Shown one piece after another: positions 52,543 through 62,306 of a stretch of 64,000 nucleotides of DNA. Each line of letters starts with the position of its first letter. Positions within the stretch are counted from its first letter, which is position 1. A program made the position numbers and the translations under genes. Location: assembly GCF_900769625.1 (NCBI RefSeq), contig NZ_CAAGHK010000090.1:1-64000 (forward strand), read 5' to 3'. Below the pieces are notes generated by a model. The model searched no databases. It saw only the letters and a list, made by a program, of their open reading frames with translations, and was not told where the DNA came from. This DNA comes from an uncultured Clostridium sp. (GTDB lineage Bacteria > Bacillota > Clostridia > Clostridiales > Clostridiaceae).

Positions 52543-53338
52543 ATCTATATTAATACAATGTGATGAAATGACAAAAAATATGATGGAAGAACTTCAGGAA
52601 GATATGACAGAATCGCTGATGAAAGTTTCTAAAACAATGACAGCCGAAGTTATTGGAAAGATAAAGCCTATGGAGAAAAAAATACATGAATTAAAAAAGG
52701 AATTAGGTGATTTTCTTGACGATAATGATGAGTTTCAGGAGATGGTGGAAAATCTCAGTGGAAGTGTTGACAGTATAATAAAAAGTATTGAAAATGCAAT
52801 AAAGTCTTCTATCATGACGATGATGAATGAACACAGCAGTATTGTCGATGGCCACAATAAAATGATCAGTGAGAATTTACATAAATTGATAGAAGATACG
52901 CAAAGTATAAAAGAACGTCTTGATAACTCAAATAATATTATCTTCGAAGAAATTAAAAAAATAGATTCAAAGATTGATGATAGGACATTTGAACAGCTGG
53001 AAGAAAAGCTTGCTATTTTAGGAGTAAAAGTAGTAAAAGATGCTGCCAGGAATAAAAATGAGGTTTTAGAAAAGATTAACAGTCTTAATACTGAAAAATT
53101 AGAAGAAAAGATGCATGAACTTGAACAGGAAATGGAAAGTAACTTTTCCAGTAGCAAATCATTGATGACTGAGAAGTTTAAGGGATTGAGTGACAAGCTT
53201 GATGAAAAGGAACTTTTGATAAAAACTATTCATGTATATGAAAATGAGATTAGCGCAAAGATTAAAAGAATACAGGAAGAGATTGAGTGGAGCAATAGAC
53301 CATTCTTTTCAAGAATCTTTGGTAGGAAAAGAGATTAG
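52532..53338 (+). CDS. Coiled-coil protein encoded between dynamin-like GTPases
   Basis: A 268-residue, highly charged helical protein (EMTKNMMEELQEDMTESLM, KLEEKMHELEQEMESNFSSS), almost certainly a long coiled coil. The C-terminus changes to EWSNRPFFSRIFGRKRD, an aromatic and basic patch that could touch membrane or a partner. No catalytic motif. The ATG at 52532 has ATGGAGG 6 bases upstream and lies inside the end of the preceding GTPase gene. A likely role as adaptor or partner of the GTPases is inferred from position only. Confidence 0.8.
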   Translation: MEDKSILIQCDEMTKNMMEELQEDMTESLMKVSKTMTAEVIGKIKPMEKKIHELKKELGDFLDDNDEFQEMVENLSGSVDSIIKSIENAIKSSIMTMMNEHSSIVDGHNKMISENLHKLIEDTQSIKERLDNSNNIIFEEIKKIDSKIDDRTFEQLEEKLAILGVKVVKDAARNKNEVLEKINSLNTEKLEEKMHELEQEMESNFSSSKSLMTEKFKGLSDKLDEKELLIKTIHVYENEISAKIKRIQEEIEWSNRPFFSRIFGRKRD

Positions 53339-53366
53339 GTTTAAGGATAAAGAGGAGAGGAAAGTA

Positions 53367-55142
53367 ATGACATATATTGATATAATTAATGATTCTAGAT
53401 TTAATGAATTGTTAAGAAAGTATATGAATGAAAATGCTGAATTTGATTACAGAGAATATTTTGAACATTTTAAAGATAATTTAGATAAAAAGCAGATATT
53501 TATACCGGTTCTTGGAATTCAAGGTGCAGGCAAGAGTAGTTTTCTTAATTCTATTCTTATGGAGGAAAATGTACTGCCGATAGATGTTGATGAAACAACA
53601 TGTGTACCCGTAGAAGTTCATTATGGAGAAAATACTGATGAAGCGGAAGTCTATTTTGTGGGCAGACCTAAAGAAGTTATAAAATCATCAGAATTAGAAA
53701 AATATGTTCACAATGATTATAATCCAGCTAATGAACTCGGGGTAAGCAGGATAGTATTATATAACAGCAGTGAAATATTAAAGAATAATATAGTGCTTGT
53801 TGATCTTCCCGGTGTGGGAAGTCTTACACCTGAAAATCAAAGAACAACTCTTGATTATGTGAATAAGCTTGTTGCTGGTATATTTATGATAAGGACAAAT
53901 CCACCGATAACAAGAACGGAAAAGAACTTTATCAATGCATTATGGCCAAAGCTTTCAAACACTATTTTTGTTCAGAACAAGTGGAATGATGAAAGCAGTG
54001 AAGATGCCGAGGAGGCAAAAGAGCATAATGAAGGTGTATTGAACGGAATAAGCAGTTCTTATAATGAAGACAGATATGTGAAAGTTAATATAGTAAATGT
54101 TTATCAAGCAGTAAAAGGTAAATTTACGAATGACAGCACGTTATATGAGGAATCAGGGATTGAAAATGTATTAGAAGAAATTAATAAGATTTCGGAAGGA
54201 TATAGCAGTTCTCTTATTGATACTCTTGAATGCAAAATAGATGAAGTTCTAAAAAGCTTAAATGAGAGGATTGAAAATTATATAAGTGCATCATTGAATA
54301 AAGCAAGTGAAAATGAAGCAGAAAAGGTCAGAAGAATAAGCGAAATCAAAGATATTCTTTCAGAAAATAAAGAATATTTTAAGAGCATAAGATCTTATGC
54401 TTATGACAGGATGGATGCAATTATTGATGAAGCGGGATACATAATAAGATATTATATGGATCAGCTGAGACATGATTTAAAGAGGATAATAAACAAGGGA
54501 ATAGTTGATGGTGATGTACTCAGTTCTATTTATAAGGAACTTTCAGATAAGGCAATAAACAGTATCATGGAAGATGTGCTGAATATAACAAGCGAACTTG
54601 TGAAAAACCTTAACAATAAACTACAGAATGTAACAATCAAAGGTTTTGACGGTACTTATGAAAATATATCATTTTTTAATAAAAAAAGTACTGTGAAGTT
54701 TGAAAAGTCACTACCATCACTTTTAGGCGTAAGTTCTGGTATCATTGGTGCAGTCGGGGCAGTAGGAAGTCTTGGAGGGCCACTTGGGATTCTTGTGGGA
54801 ATGGGAATCGGATTTGTTTTTTCAATAATAGGTGAAAATATAAGGAAAGAGATACTGAGTACAAGAGCAGGTTATACAATAAAGGATCTTGAACCGATGA
54901 TTGAGGATCTGGAAAATTACCTTAAGGAAGAAATAATAGATGATTTAAGAGCAAAGCAGGAAGAAGTTGATTCTGCTATCAAAAAAATGAGAAAGCAGAT
55001 TGAAAAAACTTTTAAAGAAGATATTATTAATATAGAAGCACAGTATGAAAAAGAATATAATGATAATCATACTATTTTATTTGAAGAGGATTTAAAAATT
55101 CTTAACGATTTAAAGGAAGGCTTAAAAAGGAGCAGGGAATAA
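53367..55142 (+). CDS. Dynamin-like GTPase with hydrophobic paddle, third gene of operon
   Basis: A 591-residue dynamin-type GTPase: G1 GIQGAGKSS (50-58), a Thr-containing G2 (DVDETTCVP, 73-81), G3 DLPG (146-149) and G4 QNKWND (203-208), all intact. A Gly-rich hydrophobic stretch of about 40 residues (about 449-489, GVSSGIIGAVGAVGSLGGPL onwards) sits in the middle of the helical part, where bacterial dynamins carry the membrane-inserting paddle. The ATG at 53367 follows GAGAGGAAAGTA. A longer frame overlaps the previous gene and is not supported by a ribosome site. Confidence 0.88.
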   Translation: MTYIDIINDSRFNELLRKYMNENAEFDYREYFEHFKDNLDKKQIFIPVLGIQGAGKSSFLNSILMEENVLPIDVDETTCVPVEVHYGENTDEAEVYFVGRPKEVIKSSELEKYVHNDYNPANELGVSRIVLYNSSEILKNNIVLVDLPGVGSLTPENQRTTLDYVNKLVAGIFMIRTNPPITRTEKNFINALWPKLSNTIFVQNKWNDESSEDAEEAKEHNEGVLNGISSSYNEDRYVKVNIVNVYQAVKGKFTNDSTLYEESGIENVLEEINKISEGYSSSLIDTLECKIDEVLKSLNERIENYISASLNKASENEAEKVRRISEIKDILSENKEYFKSIRSYAYDRMDAIIDEAGYIIRYYMDQLRHDLKRIINKGIVDGDVLSSIYKELSDKAINSIMEDVLNITSELVKNLNNKLQNVTIKGFDGTYENISFFNKKSTVKFEKSLPSLLGVSSGIIGAVGAVGSLGGPLGILVGMGIGFVFSIIGENIRKEILSTRAGYTIKDLEPMIEDLENYLKEEIIDDLRAKQEEVDSAIKKMRKQIEKTFKEDIINIEAQYEKEYNDNHTILFEEDLKILNDLKEGLKRSRE

Positions 55143-55175
55143 AATGCTCTAGATTGAAAAGGGAGAGAATAATAT

Positions 55176-56963
55176 ATGAATATTTTCAATAACTGTATAA
55201 AAAGGCAGGAAAAAATTGATTCAATAGTGGAAACACTAGGGATTAAAGATATAATCGATAAGAACTCATTAATAAAGGAAAGAGTTGTTAATCCATCTCA
55301 TTATGTTGTCATGCTTGGTGAAACAAGTTCTGGTAAAAGTGCATTAATAAACAGTATTCTTGAAAAGAAAGTCATGATTGAAAGCGTAAGACCTACAACT
55401 GGGGTAGTTGCTGAAGTGGTGATTGCTGATGAAGATGACAGTTTCAGCAGAATTGGTAAAGATGGATCAATTACTGAAATAGATAAAGAGGAATTTGATA
55501 AACTTGTAGTTCATCCTGAATCTGATATACATAGATTAAGATACAGAGGTAAGAGTAAAAGTGAAAAGTATTGTGGAATAAGACTTTTTGATACACCAGG
55601 TTATGGTTCTCTTATTGATTATCATGAAGATGTATTAAAGGAATTCATTCCAGAAGGAGATTTCATTGTCTATACTGTATCTTACAGAGTGGGACTTAAT
55701 GATGACGATTATCAATTCCTAAAATATGTAGGTGAAATAATTTCTGAGAAGGTTGAAGTAATTCTGGCTGTCAATATGTGTCCTAAGGATATTACTGAAG
55801 ACAACAAGAGAGTTGTAGAAATAAGAGCAAATGTCAATGAGTGCATACATAGGGATGTAAAGACTTTTCTTATTGAAAGCAGCAGTGAAAAGAAACCTGA
55901 TGGTCAAAAGCTTTGGAATTATATTTATGAAAGGGTAAATGACCCAGAAAAAATTGAAGAACTTGGAGAAGCATTGAAAAATTATCAGGACTATGTCTTA
56001 GGTGAATGTGAGATAAAAGTAAATTCAAAGATTGCAAATATTGATTTGGCAAAGAATGATTTGAGTGAAAGAAAGAAACTGACTAAGGAATTCTTTGAAT
56101 GCAAGGAAGAAATTACAGCAATTCTTGAAAGAGGATTTACAAAAACAAAGGTTAAGTCAATGAGGCTTATAGACAGAGCAGCTGCAACAATTAAGGATGA
56201 TGTAGTAAAATATATAGAAGATGAAACTAAGTGGACTAAAAGAGACGAAACTTATTCATATATGCAGCATTACTATGTTCCTAAACTTACAGGTCAAGAA
56301 ACAGAACATATATTAAGCTATATAGAAGATGAAATAATCCTTCTAGATGAAGCAATAAAAGAAACACTTAACAAGACTGCATCTGTTCTAGAAAACAAGG
56401 TTAAAGTTAATATTCCATGCTACAGTGATGTTATGGAAGGAATACTTAAGAAGCATATTGGGGATGCCATGAATCAGGCTGCTGGAGAAATGTTCAGAAA
56501 TATTGATGGTAAAAAGAAAGATAATAAAAATTCTGCTGATAAGAACTTCAAGAGATTAGATATCAGCGATTCAGAATATGACAGACACAACAATGGTCTT
56601 TCTAAGCTTATAAAAGCTATCAGAGCAACATCATTAAAAGGAATAACACATTATTTAAGCGTGTTTACAGATTCAATTATGTATCTTTATGATGCTCTTA
56701 CATGGCAGAGTAAAATACAGGAAATCTCACTGGAAGCTATCGATAACTGGGCAAAAGATGTCGAAGCTGCTGTAAGAAAATATATCGATGAATTCAAAGA
56801 AACAAACAGAAGGGAAATCATGGCTCTCTTTGATGAACTTACACAGGAATTTAGTGAAAATGAAGATGAAGAAATAATTGATGATATTGATTACGATACG
56901 TTAGTAAAATTAAAGAAAGAATTAGATTTTATACTTCATAAATGTCTTTTTGTATCTATGTAA
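55176..56963 (+). CDS. Dynamin-like GTPase, fourth gene of operon
   Basis: A 595-residue dynamin-type GTPase: G1 GETSSGKSA (48-56), G2 RPTTG (72-76), G3 DTPG (139-142) and G4 NMCPKD (200-205). It differs in all motifs from the other two, so the three are old paralogues rather than a recent triplication. The helical C-terminal part holds HYLSVFTDSIMYLYDAL but no long Gly-rich hydrophobic stretch. GGGAGAG precedes the ATG, 33 bases after the previous stop. A terminator with a long loop follows at 57045-57113. Confidence 0.86.
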   Translation: MNIFNNCIKRQEKIDSIVETLGIKDIIDKNSLIKERVVNPSHYVVMLGETSSGKSALINSILEKKVMIESVRPTTGVVAEVVIADEDDSFSRIGKDGSITEIDKEEFDKLVVHPESDIHRLRYRGKSKSEKYCGIRLFDTPGYGSLIDYHEDVLKEFIPEGDFIVYTVSYRVGLNDDDYQFLKYVGEIISEKVEVILAVNMCPKDITEDNKRVVEIRANVNECIHRDVKTFLIESSSEKKPDGQKLWNYIYERVNDPEKIEELGEALKNYQDYVLGECEIKVNSKIANIDLAKNDLSERKKLTKEFFECKEEITAILERGFTKTKVKSMRLIDRAAATIKDDVVKYIEDETKWTKRDETYSYMQHYYVPKLTGQETEHILSYIEDEIILLDEAIKETLNKTASVLENKVKVNIPCYSDVMEGILKKHIGDAMNQAAGEMFRNIDGKKKDNKNSADKNFKRLDISDSEYDRHNNGLSKLIKAIRATSLKGITHYLSVFTDSIMYLYDALTWQSKIQEISLEAIDNWAKDVEAAVRKYIDEFKETNRREIMALFDELTQEFSENEDEEIIDDIDYDTLVKLKKELDFILHKCLFVSM

Positions 56964-57044
56964 AATATGATAAATTATAATTTGTTATTTTAATGAACAG
57001 TAAAATTTAAATTATTATGAAAACATAAATTAATGGTAAATGTT

Positions 57045-57113
57045 AAAGCTTATGTCAGATGAAGATAATCAACTTTTGTTTTTTATCACATGATGACATG
57101 AGCTTTTATTTTT
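57045..57113 (+). terminator. Terminator of the dynamin operon
   Basis: AAAGCTTATGTCA (57045-57057) pairs with TGACATGAGCTTT (57094-57106) with one G-T pair and a 36-base loop, then TATTTTTT. Confidence 0.7.
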
Positions 57114-57197
57114 TCTGGAAAAATAAGTGAAAGTAAGTATTTTTAAATTTTAATAAAATATTAATAATTAAGGGGAAAATTATTAGGGGGTCATAAA

Positions 57198-57485
57198 ATG
57201 GATTTAGTTATGATGGTACTTATAACAGCTATAGTTTTATGGAAAAATGGATATACTTTCTATTTAATATTTAAATTTTATAAAGATAAAAATAGAAAAG
57301 AAGCAGCATTAAATATAGTATTTTTATTGGATTATATCATATACTATTATTTTGTTTTTCTAGCAGCAAGCAATTCGATTGAATCTCCATTTAATGGACC
57401 TTTATGGCTTATTGTAACTTTTATCATTCTTACAGCATGCAATATCTTATATGATCTTAAGTTATTAAATTTTAAAAAAGTGTGA
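57198..57485 (+). CDS. Small multi-pass membrane protein, unknown function
   Basis: A 95-residue protein with three hydrophobic segments (about 2-26, 36-57 and 67-87) and a KKV tail. TTAGGGGG lies 7 bases before the ATG. It lies between the dynamin operon and the dcw cluster in the same direction. No family was recognised. Confidence 0.7.
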   Translation: MDLVMMVLITAIVLWKNGYTFYLIFKFYKDKNRKEAALNIVFLLDYIIYYYFVFLAASNSIESPFNGPLWLIVTFIILTACNILYDLKLLNFKKV

Positions 57486-57619
57486 AATTTTTTTGAAAAT
57501 TAGAAGGAAATGTGTTAAATTTATAGAATAAGTATTTTATAAATGGGTTAGAGTGGTGTAAAGTGGTTTATATGTAATTAAAAGTGTATATGAATCGTTA
57601 CTGTTGGGGGCTGAGCATA

Positions 57620-58017
57620 TTGTTCATAGGAGAATATCAACATTAATTGGATAAAAAAACAGAATAATTGTTCCAGCTAAGCTGAGAGAAGGCCTTGATG
57701 GCTGTTTATATGCCTATCCACTTGAGGAATGGAAAGTACTAGAGGATAAATTAAAAACTTTGCCTTTAACTAACAAAGATGCTAGAACCTTTGTCAGATT
57801 CTTTTTTTCAGGGGCATGCGAAGTCGAACTTGACAAGCAATTCAGAGGATTGATTCCACAAAATTTAAAGGAATACGCAAAGATAGAAAAGGACATAGTA
57901 AGTATTGGGGTATTATCCAGAGTAGAAATATGGAGTAGAGAAATGTGGGATAAATATAATGATTCAAATGTAGATTTTGATTACATTGCCGAAAAAATGA
58001 ACGATTTAGGAATATAA
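57620..58017 (+). pseudogene. mraZ: mraZ, broken by a stop and a frameshift near the start
   Basis: MraZ is the DNA-binding repressor at the head of the dcw operon. The frame starts at a TTG (57620) with FIGEYQH, hits TAA at 57644-57646, continues LDKK in the same frame, then loses one base after the seven-A run (57653-57659), and the rest (RIIVPAKLREGLDGCLYAYP and onwards to 58017) is in another frame. In the family, H-x-(L/I)-D-x-K-G-R-I-I-V-P is continuous. The remaining 110 residues look undamaged, and no good start codon lies between 57660 and 57760, so a full product is unlikely. rsmH starts 13 bases after it. Confidence 0.8.
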
Positions 58018-58029
58018 GGAGTTTTTATT

Positions 58030-58962
58030 ATGGAATTTAAACATGTATCAGTGCTATTGAATGAATGTATTGATGGATTGAATATTAAGGAAGATGGTAT
58101 ATATGTAGATTGTACTTTAGGTGGTGCAGGACATTCATCGCATATATTAAAGCATCTGTCAAAAGACGGATTATTAATAGGTATTGATCAGGATACTGAT
58201 GCTTTAAAAGCAGCAAAGAAAAGATTAAAGGATTACGATAATGTAAAGTATGTACACAGTAATTTTTATAATATAGATAGTATCTTGAGCAATCTCAATA
58301 TAGAAAAAGTTGATGGAATACTTATGGATTTAGGAGTTTCATCATATCAGCTTGACAATGCGGAAAGAGGATTCAGCTATATGCAGGATGCACCTCTTGA
58401 CATGAGAATGAACAGAGATAACGATTTCTCAGCATATAATATAATAAATGAGTATAGTGAAGAAGAGTTATATAAGGTAATAAGAGACTATGGAGAAGAA
58501 AAGTTTGCTAAAAGAATAGCAAATTTCATAGTAAACAGAAGAACAGAAAAACCAATTGAAACTACATTTGAACTTGTAGATATAATAAAATCAGCAATAC
58601 CAGCTAAAGCAAGAAGAGAAGGACCTCATCCAGCAAAAAGAACCTTTCAGGCAATAAGAATAGAGGTTAATTCAGAATTAAAAATATTGAATAAAACAAT
58701 AGAAGATGGAATTAACAGGTTGAATCCTGGCGGAAGAATGGCAATCATAACATTCCATTCTTTGGAAGATAGAATTGTAAAGTTGAAATACAGAGAGCTT
58801 GAAAATCCATGTACATGTCCAAAGGAATTTCCAATGTGTATATGTGGTAAAAAGCCATTAGTTAAGGTATTAAGCAAAAAAGGGATTGCACCAACTAAAG
58901 AAGAGATTGAAGAAAATCCAAGAAGCCGAAGTGCAAAAGTAAGGGTTGTAGAGAAGAGATAA
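58030..58962 (+). CDS. rsmH: 16S rRNA (cytosine(1402)-N(4))-methyltransferase
   Basis: Methylates N4 of C1402 in 16S rRNA, using SAM. The 310-residue protein has VDCTLGGAGHSSHIL at about 28-42 (SAM motif), GIDQDTDAL, VDGILMDLGVSSYQLD near 96-111, and the RMNRDN block. The C-terminal cysteine-containing CTCPKEFPMCICG and the final RSRSAKVRVVEK are typical. The start ATG follows AAGGAG at 8 bases. It is the first intact gene of the dcw cluster in this window, right after the damaged mraZ. Confidence 0.96.
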   Translation: MEFKHVSVLLNECIDGLNIKEDGIYVDCTLGGAGHSSHILKHLSKDGLLIGIDQDTDALKAAKKRLKDYDNVKYVHSNFYNIDSILSNLNIEKVDGILMDLGVSSYQLDNAERGFSYMQDAPLDMRMNRDNDFSAYNIINEYSEEELYKVIRDYGEEKFAKRIANFIVNRRTEKPIETTFELVDIIKSAIPAKARREGPHPAKRTFQAIRIEVNSELKILNKTIEDGINRLNPGGRMAIITFHSLEDRIVKLKYRELENPCTCPKEFPMCICGKKPLVKVLSKKGIAPTKEEIEENPRSRSAKVRVVEKR

Positions 58963-58999
58963 TGTTTAATATGTATAAATGAGTAGGGATGTGAAGAAA

Positions 59000-59506
59000 A
59001 TGCCACGAGGAGAGTACAGTTATGGTGTAAAGGGGAATACAGCTGTTAAACCTTTGAAAAAGACTACAATATGTAAGCCTAAAAAAAATAGTCAAATAAG
59101 AAGACAAAAGAAAAATGATAAGAAAAATATGTTCAGAAGAGAAAGACAGAGTGATAGAAAGTATATCTTTACTGTTATCCTCTTTGTTCTTGGTCTGGGA
59201 TGTATTACTATTGCGGGAGATGGCAAGGTATACAAGCTACAGAACAATGTAACTACATTAGAAAATCAAATTAACAGCACTAAAGAAGAAAATGAAGCAT
59301 TAAGAGTTAAAATATTGAAATATTCATCTTTGGATAATATAGAAGAGAATGCAGGGAACAGTCTCGGAATGTATCTACCTCATAGTGATGATATGGTGAA
59401 GATAGATTTTTCAGATGATTATTTTAAAGATGTAAATGTCAATAATACGACAGTTCAGAAAAAAGAAAGTAGCTTTAGGGGTTTTTTTGAAAAAGTATTC
59501 AAATAG
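59000..59506 (+). CDS. FtsL-like cell-division protein
   Basis: A 168-residue bitopic membrane protein: a basic cytoplasmic N-terminal 50 residues, one membrane helix (YIFTVILFVLGLGCITIAG, about 53-71) and an external coiled coil (KLQNNVTTLENQINSTKEEN) followed by a less ordered tail. Position between rsmH and a penicillin-binding protein is the ftsL position in Gram-positive dcw clusters. The family is poorly conserved, so the assignment rests on layout and context. A frame starting at 58979 has no ribosome site. AGGGATG supports the ATG at 59000. A hairpin at 59620-59655 (GACTCAGGTGA/TCATCTGAGTC) follows. Confidence 0.82.
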   Translation: MPRGEYSYGVKGNTAVKPLKKTTICKPKKNSQIRRQKKNDKKNMFRRERQSDRKYIFTVILFVLGLGCITIAGDGKVYKLQNNVTTLENQINSTKEENEALRVKILKYSSLDNIEENAGNSLGMYLPHSDDMVKIDFSDDYFKDVNVNNTTVQKKESSFRGFFEKVFK

Positions 59507-59694
59507 AAATTTAATCTTAAGTATACATTATAGCAATTATTTATCAGGATATGTTTAACACAATTTTAATACGTAATTATTTATTAGTAATAGATGAAAT
59601 TTTTAATACTTGTATTTTTATATAAGACTCAGGTGAGTTAATATTCATCTGAGTCTTATATATTTACAAAGAGAAAATGATGGGGGAACTAACC

Positions 59695-61956
59695 GTGAAG
59701 AAGAAAAAATTTAAAGACAGGAATAAAATGAGTAATAGCATAATATGGTCAGGTATTGCTATTACATTAGTATTTGTGTTTTTAATAGGAAAATTAGCTT
59801 ATATTATGATATTTAAGGCACCTGATTATGCAGGTAAAGCTGAGGAGCAATGGACAAGCGAAGTAAAAATTGATGCAGTAAGAGGGAAAATTGTAGACAG
59901 GAATGGAAAGGAACTTGCAGTATCTGCCAATGTATATCGAGTTGACCTCGATCTTAAGACTATACGGGAGTTTCTTGGGAAAAAGGCAGAACAATTATCT
60001 TCAAAGGAAATTGAGTACAGGAAGAGTGTTGGTGTACCGGTTCCAGTAGGTGATGGAGTGCTGACAACAAATGACATTGCACCAGTAATTGCTGATGCTC
60101 TTGGAATGGATACAGATAAAGTCAGATCAAAGCTTGAAACAAAGCTTGAAAGCGGTATGCCTGCAATGTCGGCTACACTTATCAGAAAGATTGAAAAGCA
60201 GGATGCCGATAAAGTAAAAGCATTAAGGATAAATGGTATTGTCGTATCAAGAGATACACAGAGAATATATCCTAATAACAATTTTTTATCTCATGTTTTA
60301 GGTGTTGTAGGCAGTGATGGAACTGGATTGAGCGGAATCGAATCTGAATATAATACATATCTTTCTGGAATTCCAGGTATGAAGATAGGAGAGTTTGATA
60401 AAAACAGTAATAACCTTCCATATGGTGACTCGGAATTTACTTCTCCTGTTGATGGTAAAGATATTACGCTTACTATTGATGAGACAATTCAGTCTTTTGC
60501 AGAGAAGGCTGCACAGCAGGCTTATGTAGATAATGAAGCAAAAGCAACTTCGGTCATGGTTATGGATCCGAAAACTGGTGAGATCCTGGCAATGGTAAAC
60601 AAACCTGATTTTAATCCTAATACTCCTTATACTGGCTATGAAGGATTTGATGGGGATACTGAAGGTGATAAGATTCAGCGAATGTGGAGAAACAGGCTTG
60701 TCAGTGATTCATTTGAACCAGGTTCGATATTTAAGGTTATAACAGCAATAACAGCTATGGAAGAAAATCTTGTTAATGATAACAGCACTTTTGAGTGTGG
60801 AGGCAAACTTTACTTTGGGAATAGAGAAATAAAATGCTGGCAGGAAGGTGGACATGGAGTTCAGACTTTCCCGGAAATAATACAGAATTCATGTAATGTC
60901 GGCTTTATGAAAGTCGGAGAAATGATTGGAAAAGATAAATTCTATGAGTATATTAAAAAATTTGGATTTGGGGATCTTAGCGGAATAGATCTTCAGGGGG
61001 AAGCTGAGGGGATTGTAAAAATACCTGAAAATATTTCAACTACAGATCTGGCAACAATATCATTCGGACATACAAATACCGTTAATTCAATTCAGTATAT
61101 GGCGGCCTTTAATGCAGTTGCAAATGGCGGTACATGGATACAGCCTCATATAATGAAGGAAGTTACTCATGAGGATGAAAATGGCGTGAAAATTGTCGAT
61201 GAAACATTTGCTCCTAAAAAGAGAGAAGTTGCAAGTGCTGATAAAACAGCTGATCTTAGACAATATTTAGAAAAGGTTGTTACAGCAGGTTCTGCAACAG
61301 CAACATTCATAGATGGATATCATATAGGTGGTAAAACTGGTACAGCTCAGAAAATGGAAAATGGAGCGTACATTGAAGGAAAATATATATCTTCTTTTGT
61401 TGGAATGGCACCAGTAGATGATCCGAAGGTTACAGTTATAATTACCGTAGATGAACCTAGTACAGGTAACTATTATGCAGGACAGGTTGCAGTTCCTTAT
61501 GCACATTCACTGTTTACTGATATATTCAATTATCTTAATAACAAGTTCTCAGAAGAGGATATGAGCAAGATTGCCAAGGAAGTTGTTGTTCCAGAAGTCC
61601 GTGGAATGAAAACAGAGGATGCAAAAAAAGCATTGAAGGATATAAATCTGGAATGTGAAGTAGATGGCAGTGGAGCTTCAATTGTAAGCATGGATGTTTA
61701 TCCAGGATATACAGTTAAAGAAGGAACAGTAATAAAACTTAATACTTCAGGAAGTGCAGATGATATTAATAAGGTAGCTATGCCTGATATATGCGGTTAT
61801 TCTAAGGAAGCAGCATATGATATGCTCACTAAACTTGGAATTTCAGTAAGTTTTGAAGGTGAAGGTACGGTAAACAGCCAGAGCATATCTTCCGGTGAAG
61901 TTATAGTTAAAGGAACAGCAGTTAAACTTATTTTGGAAAGTGATTATAAGGATTAA
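59695..61956 (+). CDS. spoVD: SpoVD/FtsI-type class B penicillin-binding protein with PASTA domains
   Basis: A 753-residue peptidoglycan transpeptidase. One N-terminal membrane helix (about 14-36), a dimerization domain (about 50-250), then the penicillin-binding domain with active Ser in GSIFKVITA (SxxK), SCN in QNSCNVGF and KTG in GGKTGTAQK. Two PASTA domains lie at the C-terminus from about 620 (VPEVRGMKTEDAKKAL and MPDICGYSKEAAYDML). In clostridia SpoVD makes the spore cortex, though this locus may also hold the division transpeptidase. The GTG start follows GGGGGAACTAACC. A terminator is at 61966-62001. Confidence 0.9.
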   Translation: MKKKKFKDRNKMSNSIIWSGIAITLVFVFLIGKLAYIMIFKAPDYAGKAEEQWTSEVKIDAVRGKIVDRNGKELAVSANVYRVDLDLKTIREFLGKKAEQLSSKEIEYRKSVGVPVPVGDGVLTTNDIAPVIADALGMDTDKVRSKLETKLESGMPAMSATLIRKIEKQDADKVKALRINGIVVSRDTQRIYPNNNFLSHVLGVVGSDGTGLSGIESEYNTYLSGIPGMKIGEFDKNSNNLPYGDSEFTSPVDGKDITLTIDETIQSFAEKAAQQAYVDNEAKATSVMVMDPKTGEILAMVNKPDFNPNTPYTGYEGFDGDTEGDKIQRMWRNRLVSDSFEPGSIFKVITAITAMEENLVNDNSTFECGGKLYFGNREIKCWQEGGHGVQTFPEIIQNSCNVGFMKVGEMIGKDKFYEYIKKFGFGDLSGIDLQGEAEGIVKIPENISTTDLATISFGHTNTVNSIQYMAAFNAVANGGTWIQPHIMKEVTHEDENGVKIVDETFAPKKREVASADKTADLRQYLEKVVTAGSATATFIDGYHIGGKTGTAQKMENGAYIEGKYISSFVGMAPVDDPKVTVIITVDEPSTGNYYAGQVAVPYAHSLFTDIFNYLNNKFSEEDMSKIAKEVVVPEVRGMKTEDAKKALKDINLECEVDGSGASIVSMDVYPGYTVKEGTVIKLNTSGSADDINKVAMPDICGYSKEAAYDMLTKLGISVSFEGEGTVNSQSISSGEVIVKGTAVKLILESDYKD

Positions 61957-62306
61957 AATATAAGTATAGGCATGTGATAGAAATTATCGCATGCCTATTT
62001 TGATGTTTGTAAAAGTATAGACTTTCTATAAATTTTACTTTTAGAAGATATAATAAAATGATCAATAAGCTAAGAGTGAGCTAATATAAAAGTACCATAA
62101 TTTCATAAGTGATTAACATAAGACATGAGAGTGCTAAATTATGTATGAATAAATAAGAAGAATCAGAATATTATTATAGTACGAAATGATTTATAAATTA
62201 TTTTGTGAAAATGGAGAATTAAATTTATAACAGGTAATGTCAACAGAATAATGTTATGAAATTTATTTCAGCAGTCATGGTTGAAAAATGGATGGAGGAA
62301 ACAGCT
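61957..62306. other. Intergenic, 350 bases, between the two SpoVD-type genes
   Basis: Contains the terminator ATAGGCATGTGATA/TATCGCATGCCTAT (61966-61998). The remainder must hold the promoter of the second gene. I see no clear -35/-10 pair or spore-type promoter by eye. Confidence 0.4.
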
